A stretch of 64,000 nt of DNA, taken from positions 61,300 to 125,299 of the forward strand of contig CAYUZU010000012.1 of NCBI GenBank assembly GCA_964448675.1, read 5' to 3'. The notes beneath the pieces are model-generated. The model saw only the letters and a list, made by a program, of their open reading frames with translations, did no database searches and was not told where the DNA came from. This DNA comes from CAYUZU01 sp964448675 (GTDB taxonomy: Bacteria; Planctomycetota; Phycisphaerae; UBA1845; Fen-1342). Positions 1 through 8,638 of this stretch are shown here, piece by piece. The position numbers and the translations under genes were made by a program. Within the stretch, counting starts at the first letter, position 1. The number at the start of each line of letters is the position of its first letter.

Positions 1-1254
1 TTGCTCCCGAGCGCGCTTCTCGATGAGCTCTTCTTCGAGCTCCTCGATCTCGCGGGCCCGTTCGACCGCTTCCTCGTAGGCCTCCTGCGCACGCTCGGTC
101 GCACGCTCGTGGGCTTCCCGCGCCCGATCCAGTGCTTCCTCGACCCGCCGCCGCACGTCAATCTGGAAGCGCTGCTGCAGCCTTTGGGCACCGTGGCTCC
201 CGGGCTCGACGCGGCGATAGATCGTGAATTCACGCTCGCCGAGGTGCTCGTTGTACAGCTCGAACGCCTCGGGGTCCTCCTCCGCGAGCACGTCCGGATC
301 CTCGTACGTCGTCGTGATCTCTTCGCCTTCCTCGTCTCCGCGCGTCACGTGGATCAGGCCTTCGGCATCACGGTGGATGCTGGTGCGCTCACCATCTTCG
401 AGGATTTCGATGCGGAACGACGACTTCGCATCCGACACGCCGTCGCCGCCGGAGAAGAACATGGTGAGCTCGTCGTCGTCCTCGAGCACGCGCATTTCCA
501 GATCCGGGAAGAAGTCCTCCGCGTCGAACTGGAAGTTGAACTTGTTGAAGTTCATGCCGTGCAGCTTGTCGAAGACGCCATGCAGACCCTGCAGGTCACC
601 GAGATCATGCATCCGCCACTGCCCGTCCGGACCGAGCTGCAACGCGCGGCCGCGGAACTCCACCGCGTCCTTGAGCACCATCGATTCGGGCTCGTCGTAC
701 TTCATCTCCCACTGCAGGTCCGCCGGCCGCTCCATCGGACGAATACGCAGTTCCTCGCGCTGCCCCCCGCGGATAATGGCCAGCCGGGCCAGGGCGCCCG
801 GCTCGGCCTCGGCGATGGCCGCCGTCAGGTCCTGCGGCTCGTGGATCTCGACGTCGTCAAAACGCACCACCACATCGTACTGCTCCAGGCCGGCCTTGTC
901 CGCCGGGCTGTCGCTGACGACGTTGTTGATCATGATGCCACCGGCGCCGATATGCGCCGCGAGCGGCGCCGGCACCGGCGTGATGCGCACCCCGAGCCAG
1001 ACGCGCGGCAACTCACCCTTCTCCATCCACTGCGGCGGCGGCGGGGGCGGCGCCGGGGCGGCGGGCGCCTCAGGACGCGGCGGCGGGGCGCTGCCCGCCG
1101 CGAGCCAGATCTTCGGCTCGCCGGTCGTCGACACCAGGTGACCCCAGCCATCCACGACCACCGTTTGCGACGGCACCGGCGTCAGGCCGACTTCATCGGT
1201 CGCGCCGGCTGCAACACACATGGGCGTCATCAAGACAACAAGCAACGGCAACAT
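1..1254 (-). CDS. Exported PDZ-domain protein (partial, C-terminus off the window)
   Basis: The reading frame runs without a stop from an ATG at 1254 to the left edge, giving 418 visible residues. A hydrophobic signal peptide fills about residues 1-18, followed by a proline-rich linker near 64-82 and one PDZ domain at about 88-178 with the GLGV-like carboxylate-binding loop replaced by VWLGV. The last 45 visible residues are a Glu/Arg/Ala-rich predicted coiled coil. A GGAG motif sits 8-11 nt upstream, inside the end of the anti-sigma gene. As third gene after an ECF sigma/anti-sigma pair it is probably a periplasmic sensor or effector of envelope stress; no protease triad is visible, so it is not a complete DegP. 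Function is inferred from context only. Confidence 0.85.
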   Translation of the reverse strand, partial: MLPLLVVLMTPMCVAAGATDEVGLTPVPSQTVVVDGWGHLVSTTGEPKIWLAAGSAPPPRPEAPAAPAPPPPPPQWMEKGELPRVWLGVRITPVPAPLAAHIGAGGIMINNVVSDSPADKAGLEQYDVVVRFDDVEIHEPQDLTAAIAEAEPGALARLAIIRGGQREELRIRPMERPADLQWEMKYDEPESMVLKDAVEFRGRALQLGPDGQWRMHDLGDLQGLHGVFDKLHGMNFNKFNFQFDAEDFFPDLEMRVLEDDDELTMFFSGGDGVSDAKSSFRIEILEDGERTSIHRDAEGLIHVTRGDEEGEEITTTYEDPDVLAEEDPEAFELYNEHLGEREFTIYRRVEPGSHGAQRLQQRFQIDVRRRVEEALDRAREAHERATERAQEAYEEAVERAREIEELEEELIEKRAREQ

Positions 1255-1265
1255 GACGATTCTCC

Positions 1266-1817
1266 TCAATAGTCCTTGTGGACCGGAATGCTATGGGTAC
1301 GAATACGGTCGACCTCGATCACGAAAAACGTCCCGGGCTCGTCGCCCGGCACGAGGATCCACTCTCTTTGCGTGCCGCGCAGCTTCAACTCCGGATGCTC
1401 ATACACGCGCGGCACCGGCTGCCCAACATCGGTCCGCGGCATTGCCGCCGTCGGCACCACCCAGCGCGCCGGCGACCCCGTCGGCCCCGCCTGACGCGGC
1501 TCGTTGGCCGTTGGCGGCACCGACGTCGCCGGCCGGTACCACACGATCGCCGCCAGGCACGCAGCCGCCGCCACGATCAGCCCGCGCCCGGCACGCCGCC
1601 AGGTGGGCTGCAGCCGCAGCACGGGGCGTGGCTGGCCGGCGGCCGTTCGCAGCGCCGCGCCGATGGCCCGGTCCATCGCGCAATACTCGTCGAACCGCTG
1701 CTGGACACGCGGGTCGCTCCGCAGCAAGTCCTCGAGCAAGACCCGGTCCTCGGCCGTGGCCTCGCCATCCAGCTCCCGCGAGAACAGGCGTTCCAGGTTG
1801 TCCTGATCGATGGTCAT
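1266..1817 (-). CDS. Membrane-anchored anti-sigma factor (putative)
   Basis: This 183-residue protein has an acidic cytoplasmic N-terminal helical part (1-75) rich in Asp/Glu/Arg, a single transmembrane helix at about 79-94 (AGRGL...IVWY), and an extracytoplasmic C-terminal half rich in Pro. That plan fits planctomycete anti-sigma factors that hold an ECF sigma at the membrane. It lacks the His-x3-Cys-x2-Cys zinc motif of the ZAS class, so assignment relies on topology and position. Its ATG overlaps the sigma-factor stop by ATGA, indicating translational coupling, and its own 3' end carries the ribosome-binding site of the PDZ gene. Confidence 0.75.
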   Translation of the reverse strand: MTIDQDNLERLFSRELDGEATAEDRVLLEDLLRSDPRVQQRFDEYCAMDRAIGAALRTAAGQPRPVLRLQPTWRRAGRGLIVAAAACLAAIVWYRPATSVPPTANEPRQAGPTGSPARWVVPTAAMPRTDVGQPVPRVYEHPELKLRGTQREWILVPGDEPGTFFVIEVDRIRTHSIPVHKDY

Positions 1818-2398
1818 TGTTCCACCTTGCCATCCAGCATCTGCCGCAACATGCGGCGCGCCCGCACCAGGCGCGTCTCGACCGAGGCCACCGGCAGGCC
1901 CAGCACCTCGCCAATCTCCGCGTAGCTCCAGTTCTCCAGGTGCCGCAGCACGAACGGCTCGCGATACAACGCCGGCAGCGCCTGCACCGCCCGCAGCAGC
2001 GTCTCCTGCAGCTCGTTCCCGGCTGCCGCCCCGAAGGGGCTCTTCACCGCCCGGCTGCGGCCGTCGTGGCCGTCATGATGCTCGTCCAGCGGCGCCGTGC
2101 GCCGCTGATGCCGCCGGTGGGCCATCGACGCATCGAGAGCGGCGTTGCGGGCCACCGAGTACAGCCAGGGTCGCAGCCGCTGCGGGTTCTCAAGCGTTCC
2201 CAGCCGCTGCCAGGCGCGGACCCAGACCTGCTGGGCAATGTCCTCGACGAAGTCGGCCCGTCCGGTGACGGCGTAGATTGCGCTGCGCACCCAGGCGTCG
2301 TGTTCGCGAACCAGCCGGTCCGCCGCCGTCCGATCGCCGCGCCGCGCGTCCGCGACCAGTTGCCGCATTGACTCGCCGTCGACTGCCATACTCGTCAT
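1814..2398 (-). CDS. ECF-type RNA polymerase sigma factor
   Basis: The 194-residue protein carries a sigma-70 region 2 at about residues 25-95 (core DIAQQVWVRAWQRL, then PWLYSVARNAALD) and a region 4 helix-turn-helix at about 135-185 (LPALYREPFVLRHLENWSYAEIGEVLG is the conserved core, read from 2020 down to 1940). A charged His/Asp-rich linker joins them. No region 3 is present, as expected for ECF sigmas. Start choice is between ATG at 2398 and ATG at 2389; the frame stays open further upstream, but the composition there is that of antisense to the peptidase gene. It would direct RNA polymerase to a regulon controlled by the coupled anti-sigma factor downstream. Confidence 0.9.
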   Translation of the reverse strand: MTSMAVDGESMRQLVADARRGDRTAADRLVREHDAWVRSAIYAVTGRADFVEDIAQQVWVRAWQRLGTLENPQRLRPWLYSVARNAALDASMAHRRHQRRTAPLDEHHDGHDGRSRAVKSPFGAAAGNELQETLLRAVQALPALYREPFVLRHLENWSYAEIGEVLGLPVASVETRLVRARRMLRQMLDGKVEQ

Positions 2399-2551
2399 TT
2401 CACCAGTAATAGACGGCCCGGCCGAGCGATCCATGCCACAAAGTTTGTTGGAAAACGTACACGGCGCCGGGGCGGGCGGGGGCGGGCCGCTTGGCCGGCC
2501 GGTGCCGATAACGTACCATCGCGGGCGGCCCCCAGCGACATGGAGACCCCG

Positions 2552-3667
2552 ATGCCCCTGCCGAAACCACTTGCCGACGTGCTGGCCCTTCCCACCGCCC
2601 CGTTCTGTGAAGCCGCGGTGCTGACCTACCTCGAAGACGCCTGCCGCGACCTGCCCGGGGTGAAGCTGCGGCACGACCGCTACGGCAACCTGCTGGCCCA
2701 CTACCGCCACCAGCCGCGCAAGATCACGCCGCTGGCCTTTGTCGCGCACACCGACCACCCGGGCTTCGTCGCCGAGGCCATGGTGCGCAAGAACGTGCTG
2801 CGGGCCGCATTCCGCGGCGGGGTCAAGGTCGAGTACTTCGCCGACAGCCGGGTTCGCTTCCTCGTCGACGACCAGTGGACCCGCGGCCGCGTGCTGCGGC
2901 TGTCCAAGGTCGACCCGCCGCGCGTGCCGGGCGGCAACCCGGTGCCGAAGGAGGCCCATATCGAGGTCCGCCGCGACGTGCCCCCCGGCTGCCTCGGCAT
3001 GTGGGATTTGCCCAAGCCGTCACTGCGCAAGGACCGCGTGCAGGCGCGCGTCTGTGACGACCTGGCGGGCGTGGCGGCGGCGCTGACGCTGCTGCAGCGC
3101 CTCAGCCGCAAGCGGGCCGGCGGCGAGGTCTACGTGCTGTTCACGCGGGCCGAGGAGGTCGGCTTCGTCGGGGCGGTCGGCGCGATCCAGGCCGGCACGC
3201 TGCCCAAGCGCGTCGCGGTGGTGTCGATCGAGACGAGCAGCGCCTTGCCCAATGCCCCGATCGGGGCCGGCCCGATCCTGCGCGTCGGCGATCGTGGCAC
3301 GATGTACACGCCGCGGCTGGCGGCGTTCACCACGCGTGTCGCGCAGGAGCTCGCCAAGCGCAAGAAGGCGTTTCAGTATCAGCGCAAGCTGATGGACGGC
3401 GGCATGTGCGAAGCGTCGGCGTTCGGCAGCTACGGTTTTGACGTGACGGGAATCTGCCTGGCGCTGGGCAACTATCACAACATGAACACGCGCCGCCAGC
3501 GCATCGGCAGCGAGTACGTCGGCCTGCGCGACTACGAGAACATGGTGGACCTGTTCGAGGCGCTCGTGCTCGACAAGCAGGGGCCCGGCGTCGCGGACGG
3601 TCAACTGCGGCAGCGCATCGACAAGCTGTTCGCCGAGAGCAAGGCGTTGCTCGGCAACCGCCACTGA
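2552..3667 (+). CDS. M42-family (FrvX-like) zinc aminopeptidase
   Basis: The protein (371 residues from the ATG at 2552) shows the M42/M18-type dinuclear zinc set: AHTDHPGF with H66 and D68, the bridging Asp in CDDLAG (169/170), the catalytic Glu pair RAEEVGF (201/202), an acidic ligand in SIETS (E227) and H309 in GNYHNMN. Family members are cytosolic aminopeptidases often forming dodecamers. The start at 2552 is preferred over the ATG at 2540 because a GGAG lies six bases before it. E227 replaces the Asp usual at this ligand position, and the last ligand segment is diverged from the classical YxHSP form, so substrate range could differ. It diverges from the sigma operon. Confidence 0.85.
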   Translation: MPLPKPLADVLALPTAPFCEAAVLTYLEDACRDLPGVKLRHDRYGNLLAHYRHQPRKITPLAFVAHTDHPGFVAEAMVRKNVLRAAFRGGVKVEYFADSRVRFLVDDQWTRGRVLRLSKVDPPRVPGGNPVPKEAHIEVRRDVPPGCLGMWDLPKPSLRKDRVQARVCDDLAGVAAALTLLQRLSRKRAGGEVYVLFTRAEEVGFVGAVGAIQAGTLPKRVAVVSIETSSALPNAPIGAGPILRVGDRGTMYTPRLAAFTTRVAQELAKRKKAFQYQRKLMDGGMCEASAFGSYGFDVTGICLALGNYHNMNTRRQRIGSEYVGLRDYENMVDLFEALVLDKQGPGVADGQLRQRIDKLFAESKALLGNRH

Positions 3668-3686
3668 GCCGGAGCACCGGGCACGC

Positions 3687-3723
3687 GGGGCCGGACGCCG
3701 CCGATCATTCGGCCTCCGGCCCC
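3687..3723. terminator. Hairpin between convergent genes, likely bidirectional terminator
   Basis: GGGGCCGGA at 3687-3695 pairs perfectly with TCCGGCCCC at 3715-3723; a GCCG/CGGC pair extends it inward. It lies in the 90-bp gap between the peptidase and the convergent BNR-protein gene. There is no U-tract, so intrinsic termination is plausible but unproven. Confidence 0.5.
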
Positions 3724-3757
3724 CGTGTCAGCCAGTCACGGCCGACGGTGCCGCTCC

Positions 3758-6055
3758 TCAGGGACACGTCGTATTCATCAATGCCACGAACGGATCGATG
3801 TCGCGCCAGTTGATGTAGCCGTCACCATTGGTGTCGTTGTTCGCGAACGGGCAAGTCGGCGCCGCGTCGAACAGCGCTTCCCAGGCGGCGCGATTGTCGT
3901 TCTGCGCCGCAACGAAGAAGTCGATGTCGCGCCAGTTGACCGCACCGTCGCAGTTCGCATCACCCACGCAGGCCAGCGGCACGAGCCACGCGCCGCGCCC
4001 CTGCGTTGCCGCGACGAGCCGCCCGCGCGCCGGTTCGATGACCAGGTCGATGAACGCCGTCCGCGGCAGCCCGAAGCCGTAGCGGCCCCAGGTGGCCCCA
4101 TCGTCCAGCGAGCGATACAGCCCGTCGTCGGCGCCGGCGTAGATCACCGGCGGATCGCTGCGCACGTCGACGGTGACGGTGTTGACCGGCACGTCCGGCA
4201 GGTTGCCATCGAGGATCTCCCAGGTCTGGCCGCCGTCGAACGTGCGGCGCACCTGGTCGGTGCCGAAGGCGCCGACGCCCAGGTACACCGTGTTGGGATC
4301 ATCCGGATGCACGAACAGCTCGCGCGTGGTGCGCGGCCAGCCGAGCACGCCATCCAGGACGAGATCAAACGTGTAGCCCGCGTCGTCGGAGCGCAGCACG
4401 CGACCGTCGTTGGTCGCGGCATAGACGATGCTCGGATCCGACGGGGCCAGCGCCAGCGTGCGGACCGCCGCATTGGCGCCGCCGGTGAGATCGCCGGAGA
4501 TCGGCGTCCAGCTCGCCCCGCCGTTGCTGGACAGGTAAATGCGATGCGTGGCATAGAGCATGCGGGCGGAGTTGGTGGGGTCGATCAGGTACGGCGGCAG
4601 GAAGCAGTTGCGATCGCCGCCGACGATGCCGGTGCCGCTGTACACGAACGACCCGCCGCCGTTGTTCGTGACGAAGAGGTTGCCACTGCCCTGGTACTCG
4701 ACGAACAGGCGGTTGGGGGTGAACTGGTCAATCTGGGTCCAACCGCCATCGCCACCGAAGAGCTGCACCCACACCAGCGACGGCAGGCGGATGTTCGAGC
4801 CGTTGTCCTGGGTGCCGCCCAGGATAAGGCGGTCGTTGGTCGGGTGCGTCGAGAGGCCGGCGTAAAACTGGATCGCGCCGAAGCCGTCGTTGAGCGCAGT
4901 CCAGCCGCTGCCCAGCGAGCTCGAGCGGTGCACGCCGCCATCATCGCCCGCCAGCAGGCGACCGGCCGCATCCCAGGCCAGCGCGTGCTGGTCGACGTGC
5001 GGCGGCGACGCGTTGGACCAATACTGGCCCGCGGTCGTCGAGCGATACAGGTTGAGCCCACCCATGAAGACCGTGTCCGCGTCGGTCGGATCGACGGTGA
5101 TCACCGACAAGAACCAGCCATAGGTCGACTGAATGCTGCCGATCGACAGCGGTGTCCACGTCGTGCCGCCGTCGTCGCTGCGATACGCGTCCAGTGTGGT
5201 CGCGTTGCCGCCGGTGGCGCTGGCCGGATTCGTGATCAACGTATACACGCGTTGTGGCTGCGAGGGCGCGACCGCGACCGCAATGCGCCCCAGCGTGCTG
5301 GTCGGCCAGCCGCCGCCGGTGAGCTTCCGCCACGAGTCGCCGCCGTCGGTCGTCTTGTACAGGCCGTTGTCGGGGTGGCCGAAGATCCGGCCGATCGCCG
5401 CGTAGAGAACCTGCGGATTCCCAGGGTCGAGCGCCAGGTCGGTCGCCGACAGGCTCGGCAGGCCGTTGGTCAGGTGCGTCCAGCTCACGCCGCCATCGGT
5501 CGAGCGAAACACGCCCAGCGGCCCGGTCGCCTGCGGGTGGTTCTTGGCGGCGGCGAGCTCGGGGAAGCCGCCCGCCCGCGTGATGGCCGCATAGATCGTC
5601 TGGGGATGCTGCGGGTCGACCTTGAGCTTGGAGAAGCAGCGGCCGGCGAACACGTCGGCCCCCAGCAGCGTCCACGTGTCCCCCGCGTCCGTCGTCTTGT
5701 ACAACCCCACGCCGTACCGGCTGTGGTTGGCGTAGTTCGCCTCGCCGGTGCCGGCATAGACGATGTCGTGGTCGGTCGGATCCATCGCCAACGCGCCCAT
5801 CGCGCTGGTGGGCATGCCATCGGTAACCGGCGTCCAGCTCGCGCCACCGTCGTAGGTGCGCCACACGCCGGCGTCGGCCCCGGCCGCGAAGTACATGTTC
5901 GGATCGGTCGGACTGCACGCCAGCGCCGCGATGCGCCCCGTGTAGTCGCCGGTATGAATCGGCGCCGGGCCGAGCTCGGTGACGTCGGCGTACAACGCGG
6001 CGGCCGCCAGGCCCAGGACGAGGATGCCGATCGTGATTCGTCGGTTCGTGCTCAT
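3758..6055 (-). CDS. Secreted BNR/sortilin-like beta-propeller protein with dockerin-like tail
   Basis: A 765-residue protein with a signal peptide (about 1-23, ending ALYA) and many BNR/Asp-box repeats of the form S-x-DGG-x-SW (for example YDGGASW, TDGGVSW, SDDGGTTW, SNGGASW), the signature of six- to ten-bladed propellers seen in sialidases, photosystem assembly factors and VPS10 proteins. The last 70 residues hold two EF-hand-like calcium loops in a dockerin-like arrangement (CDGAVNWRDIDFF and NGDGYINWRDIDPF). No sialidase RIP/Arg triad is apparent, so a binding role is likelier than a hydrolase. GGAGGAGG precedes ATG 6055, which overlaps the stop of the upstream gene (ATGA), so both are one operon. 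Confidence 0.85.
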   Translation of the reverse strand: MSTNRRITIGILVLGLAAAALYADVTELGPAPIHTGDYTGRIAALACSPTDPNMYFAAGADAGVWRTYDGGASWTPVTDGMPTSAMGALAMDPTDHDIVYAGTGEANYANHSRYGVGLYKTTDAGDTWTLLGADVFAGRCFSKLKVDPQHPQTIYAAITRAGGFPELAAAKNHPQATGPLGVFRSTDGGVSWTHLTNGLPSLSATDLALDPGNPQVLYAAIGRIFGHPDNGLYKTTDGGDSWRKLTGGGWPTSTLGRIAVAVAPSQPQRVYTLITNPASATGGNATTLDAYRSDDGGTTWTPLSIGSIQSTYGWFLSVITVDPTDADTVFMGGLNLYRSTTAGQYWSNASPPHVDQHALAWDAAGRLLAGDDGGVHRSSSLGSGWTALNDGFGAIQFYAGLSTHPTNDRLILGGTQDNGSNIRLPSLVWVQLFGGDGGWTQIDQFTPNRLFVEYQGSGNLFVTNNGGGSFVYSGTGIVGGDRNCFLPPYLIDPTNSARMLYATHRIYLSSNGGASWTPISGDLTGGANAAVRTLALAPSDPSIVYAATNDGRVLRSDDAGYTFDLVLDGVLGWPRTTRELFVHPDDPNTVYLGVGAFGTDQVRRTFDGGQTWEILDGNLPDVPVNTVTVDVRSDPPVIYAGADDGLYRSLDDGATWGRYGFGLPRTAFIDLVIEPARGRLVAATQGRGAWLVPLACVGDANCDGAVNWRDIDFFVAAQNDNRAAWEALFDAAPTCPFANNDTNGDGYINWRDIDPFVALMNTTCP

Positions 6056-6891
6056 TTGCCCACCTCCTCCTGTGTGACCTCGAAGCTCAGCGTCGCCGTG
6101 TGCAGGGTCCAGTCGGCATCCGGGTCGTTCTCGGCCTTCTGCAGGTGGTGGGCCTGCACGCGCCACGTGCCCAGCGCGGACACGCGGAAGTGCCCGGAGC
6201 CCTTCGGATCCGTATCGAACGTCAGCGTCTTGCCCGTCTGCACGTGCGTCGCCTGCACCTTCACGTCCGGTCGCTTGCTGCCATCGACATAGAACCACAC
6301 CGGCAGATCGCTGCCGACCGCAACCAGCGTCGGATCGAAGATCGCGCGAAACTCGCTGCGCTGCCCACTCTTGCTCGTCGCGATCGCCGAGGGCAGGTCG
6401 CGCCCCTCCTCGTCCGGCACGCGGATCAGCGTCTTTGACGAGCGCACGTGCCGCACGCGCACCTGCTCGTCATTGTTGGGAACGTCCGGCGTGTGGCCCC
6501 GCGTCGCCACGTTGCGCTTGACGAATGCCCGCAGCTCGGCGTTGGTCATCTCGCGGACCTCGGGCCGCTCGTCGATGCCGACCAGCGTGACGCCCGGGTG
6601 CTTGATCGTGACGGGAACGAAATTGTCGCCCTTGCGCGCCGGCTGCACCTTTTCCTTGTTGGTGGCCTCCGGCCCGCCGCGGACGAACATCCATTCGATT
6701 CGCTCGCCCGGCCAGGGGACCGGTCGCGCAGTACGGGCAGCCCCGTCGACAAAGTGCAGTTGCACCGTGTCGCCGACGGCGGCCACATGCTTGTCGGGCT
6801 TGAGAAACGTCGTCTTGGGTACATCCGCCAGGGCCGCGCCGGCCGCTGCCAGCAGGGCCAGCAGGCCGATCGTGCGCAGGGTTGTGTTCAC
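6052..6891 (-). CDS. Exported DUF4198-like protein
   Basis: Starting from GTG at 6891 behind an AGGAG, this 279-residue protein has a clean signal peptide (about 1-22, ending ALAD). The mature part resembles DUF4198-type periplasmic beta proteins: an N-terminal strand set beginning LKPDKHVAAVGDTV, and a C-terminal block GTWRVQAHH...DWTLHTATLSFEV. DUF4198 proteins are periplasmic and sometimes linked to metal uptake; nothing here proves a metal role. It is translationally coupled to the BNR-propeller gene, suggesting the two exported proteins work together. Confidence 0.65.
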   Translation of the reverse strand: MNTTLRTIGLLALLAAAGAALADVPKTTFLKPDKHVAAVGDTVQLHFVDGAARTARPVPWPGERIEWMFVRGGPEATNKEKVQPARKGDNFVPVTIKHPGVTLVGIDERPEVREMTNAELRAFVKRNVATRGHTPDVPNNDEQVRVRHVRSSKTLIRVPDEEGRDLPSAIATSKSGQRSEFRAIFDPTLVAVGSDLPVWFYVDGSKRPDVKVQATHVQTGKTLTFDTDPKGSGHFRVSALGTWRVQAHHLQKAENDPDADWTLHTATLSFEVTQEEVGK

Positions 6892-7099
6892 GGGTGTTCT
6901 CCTGTGCAGGCTGCGGGGTATCGAACAACATGTCATCCTACGCGACGCGTCACGGGCGGGCCAAGCGAAAAACGCCGGCGCGACATTGCTTTCATCGGGC
7001 GGTTGCACAGCGCGAATTCACGCCGCGGCGCCGGACGCCGGCACGGTGGTCGCGCTGCAATTGTCGGCGTAGCATGCGCTTAAGGCGGCGCGGCTGTTC

Positions 7100-7738
7100 T
7101 CAGGGGGCCGTGCTGGCCAGCGTGGCCGGTGCGCCGCGTACGGTGGTGTTGGCGGGTATGTTGTGAATGACGATCGTCCCGGCCTCGACGCAGGCGCCGG
7201 TGCCGACGGCGCGGCCCGGAATGACCGACGCGCCGATCTCGAGTCGGGCGAAGTCGTCGATCTGCACGCCGCCCGCCAGCCGCACCGCCGGCCCCAGGAA
7301 GACGCCAACGCCGAGCTGCGTGTCGTGTTCGGCGATCGCGCCGGCAGAGAGGATCGTGTGGCGCTGGATGACGCTGTGGACGCAGACGGTCGCACGGGCA
7401 TCAATGATGACGTGTTCGGCGATGCGCGCGGATGGCGAAATCGTCGCCAGCGGGTGGATTGCCGAGGCCAGCTCCATGCCGTGGGCCTGCAGCGTCTCGG
7501 CGTGGGCGGCGCGGGTGAGGTTGTCGCCGATGGCGACGATCACGTGGCGGATGTTGCGTTGCAGCAGCAGCGGGACCTGCTCGAGCCCGCCAAGCACGGG
7601 CAGCCCGCCGACCTGCGTGCTGTGCCTGGCCGGGTCGGAATCGAGAAAGGCGACGGGATGCAGCTTGGCCGCCTGGAGCAGGATGTCCTGCACCTGGCAG
7701 CCGAGCCCCCCGGCACCATAGATCACGACTTCGTTCAT
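7100..7738 (-). CDS. NeuD-like sugar O-acyltransferase (left-handed beta helix)
   Basis: A 212-residue protein beginning MNEVVIYGAGGLG, a Rossmann-like N-terminal domain (1-90) of the sialic-acid O-acetyltransferase NeuD/PglD family that binds the amino-sugar substrate, followed by hexapeptide repeats ([LIV]-G-x4) from about 95 to 205 that form the acetyl-CoA-binding trimeric beta helix. H110 region (VCVHSV) and HDTQLG provide candidate catalytic histidines. ATG at 7738 has GGAG nine bases upstream; a TTG at 7759 is in frame but has no clear site. Likely role is acylation of a nucleotide sugar for surface glycans. Confidence 0.8.
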   Translation of the reverse strand: MNEVVIYGAGGLGCQVQDILLQAAKLHPVAFLDSDPARHSTQVGGLPVLGGLEQVPLLLQRNIRHVIVAIGDNLTRAAHAETLQAHGMELASAIHPLATISPSARIAEHVIIDARATVCVHSVIQRHTILSAGAIAEHDTQLGVGVFLGPAVRLAGGVQIDDFARLEIGASVIPGRAVGTGACVEAGTIVIHNIPANTTVRGAPATLASTAP

Positions 7739-7878
7739 GGATCGTATCTCCGCCGCCAATTACTATCGGTCGATTCACCGGGCATACTCGCCGATAGGAC
7801 CGGCGGGGAAATGTGTTAGGATACGCGGCGGACGTCCGGTAACGGTGGAGTACGGCCTTGCAACGCGGAGGTGCTGTG

Positions 7879-8412
7879 ATGATGCGATGGATGCTGGCGG
7901 GGGTATGTGCGCTGTTTCTCGCGGGTGCGATCGCCGCGGATGACAAGGCCACCACGCAGCCGGCGACAACCCAACCCACGACACAGGCGACCCCGCCCCG
8001 GACGACCCTGCGCAAGCCGCCCCAGGCGACGATCTTGCGCAACCTGGTCGCGGCACACGATCGGACGGCCCCGATCCAGCCACGCAGCGACGACCGGACG
8101 GATGGCGAGAGCACCGAGCAGGACGGGCGGCCGGGGGCCTTGATGGAGGGTACGGTGCTCGTCGAGCGGCCGGGGCGGCTGGTGCACGACAGCGGCCGGG
8201 CGCGGTTCATCTTCCATATGGAAGGCGAGGGCCAGGTGCCGCGCTCGATGATCGTGCTCGAGAACCAGTGGCTGGAGACGATGGAGCGGGAGGCCGAAGT
8301 CGGCTTTGCCGAGTTTATCATCTCCGCCGAGGTAACCCGCTATCGTGGGGAGAACTACCTGCTCTTGCGCAAGGTATTGCGGCGGACGGGCCAGGAGAAC
8401 ATCGCACCTTAA
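7879..8412 (+). CDS. Small exported protein of unknown function
   Basis: GGAGG lies seven bases before ATG 7879, giving 177 residues. Residues 1-20 form a signal peptide (MMRWMLAGVCALFLAGAIAA). A Thr/Gln/Pro-rich low-complexity stretch follows (about 22-40), typical of planctomycete exported proteins. The conserved-looking core (about 85-170) contains an FHMEGEGQVPRSMIVLENQWLE-like block (quoted in part) and ends VTRYRGENYLLLRKVL, reminiscent of proteins annotated only as planctomycete hypothetical. No enzyme motif is visible. It diverges from the acyltransferase gene. Confidence 0.7.
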   Translation: MMRWMLAGVCALFLAGAIAADDKATTQPATTQPTTQATPPRTTLRKPPQATILRNLVAAHDRTAPIQPRSDDRTDGESTEQDGRPGALMEGTVLVERPGRLVHDSGRARFIFHMEGEGQVPRSMIVLENQWLETMEREAEVGFAEFIISAEVTRYRGENYLLLRKVLRRTGQENIAP

Positions 8413-8638
8413 CACAGCAGAAATGGCCTGTTTTACTGACAGCCTGTCACGACCGTCAAAATTAACCCAATCTTAACAAACCAGCGAATCCGATATATTG
8501 TGGTGCGCCAGAAGAGTGCGTCCATATATGGGGCTCGATCGCCCGCTGTTCGCCATGTTCCCAAAAGAATAGCCGAAAAGTGGTAAGATTGGTAAAATTA
8601 CCAGCCGCACCGATAAGAACTTGTGCTATTATAGTAGT
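8413..8638. other. AT-richer gene-free stretch upstream of the structured RNA
   Basis: This 226-bp stretch is clearly less GC-rich than its surroundings (runs such as TTAACAAA, ATATATTG, GGTAAAATTACC). No convincing reading frame is seen. It lies 3' of the small exported-protein gene and its right end carries the presumed promoter of the RNA element. GGTAAAATTACC at 8591-8602 is a 5-bp inverted repeat around a short centre and could be a protein-binding site. Confidence 0.4.
8627..8632 (+). promoter_or_regulatory. Candidate -10 element for the structured RNA
   Basis: TATTAT at 8627-8632 lies about seven bases before 8639-8640, where the foldable region begins. No good -35 hexamer is present at the usual distance, so this is a weak call that rests on spacing to the RNA start. 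Confidence 0.35.

Noticed and set aside
1..1272. Long open frame on the plus strand across the PDZ gene
   Set aside because: It is antisense to a minus-strand frame with signal peptide, PDZ domain, coiled coil and RBS; high GC opens frames on the opposite strand. The plus product has no recognisable fold.
3725..6292. 855-codon plus-strand frame opposite the BNR protein
   Set aside because: Arg/Val/Ala/Gly-rich composition and no domain; the minus strand carries signal peptide, Asp-box repeats and calcium loops.
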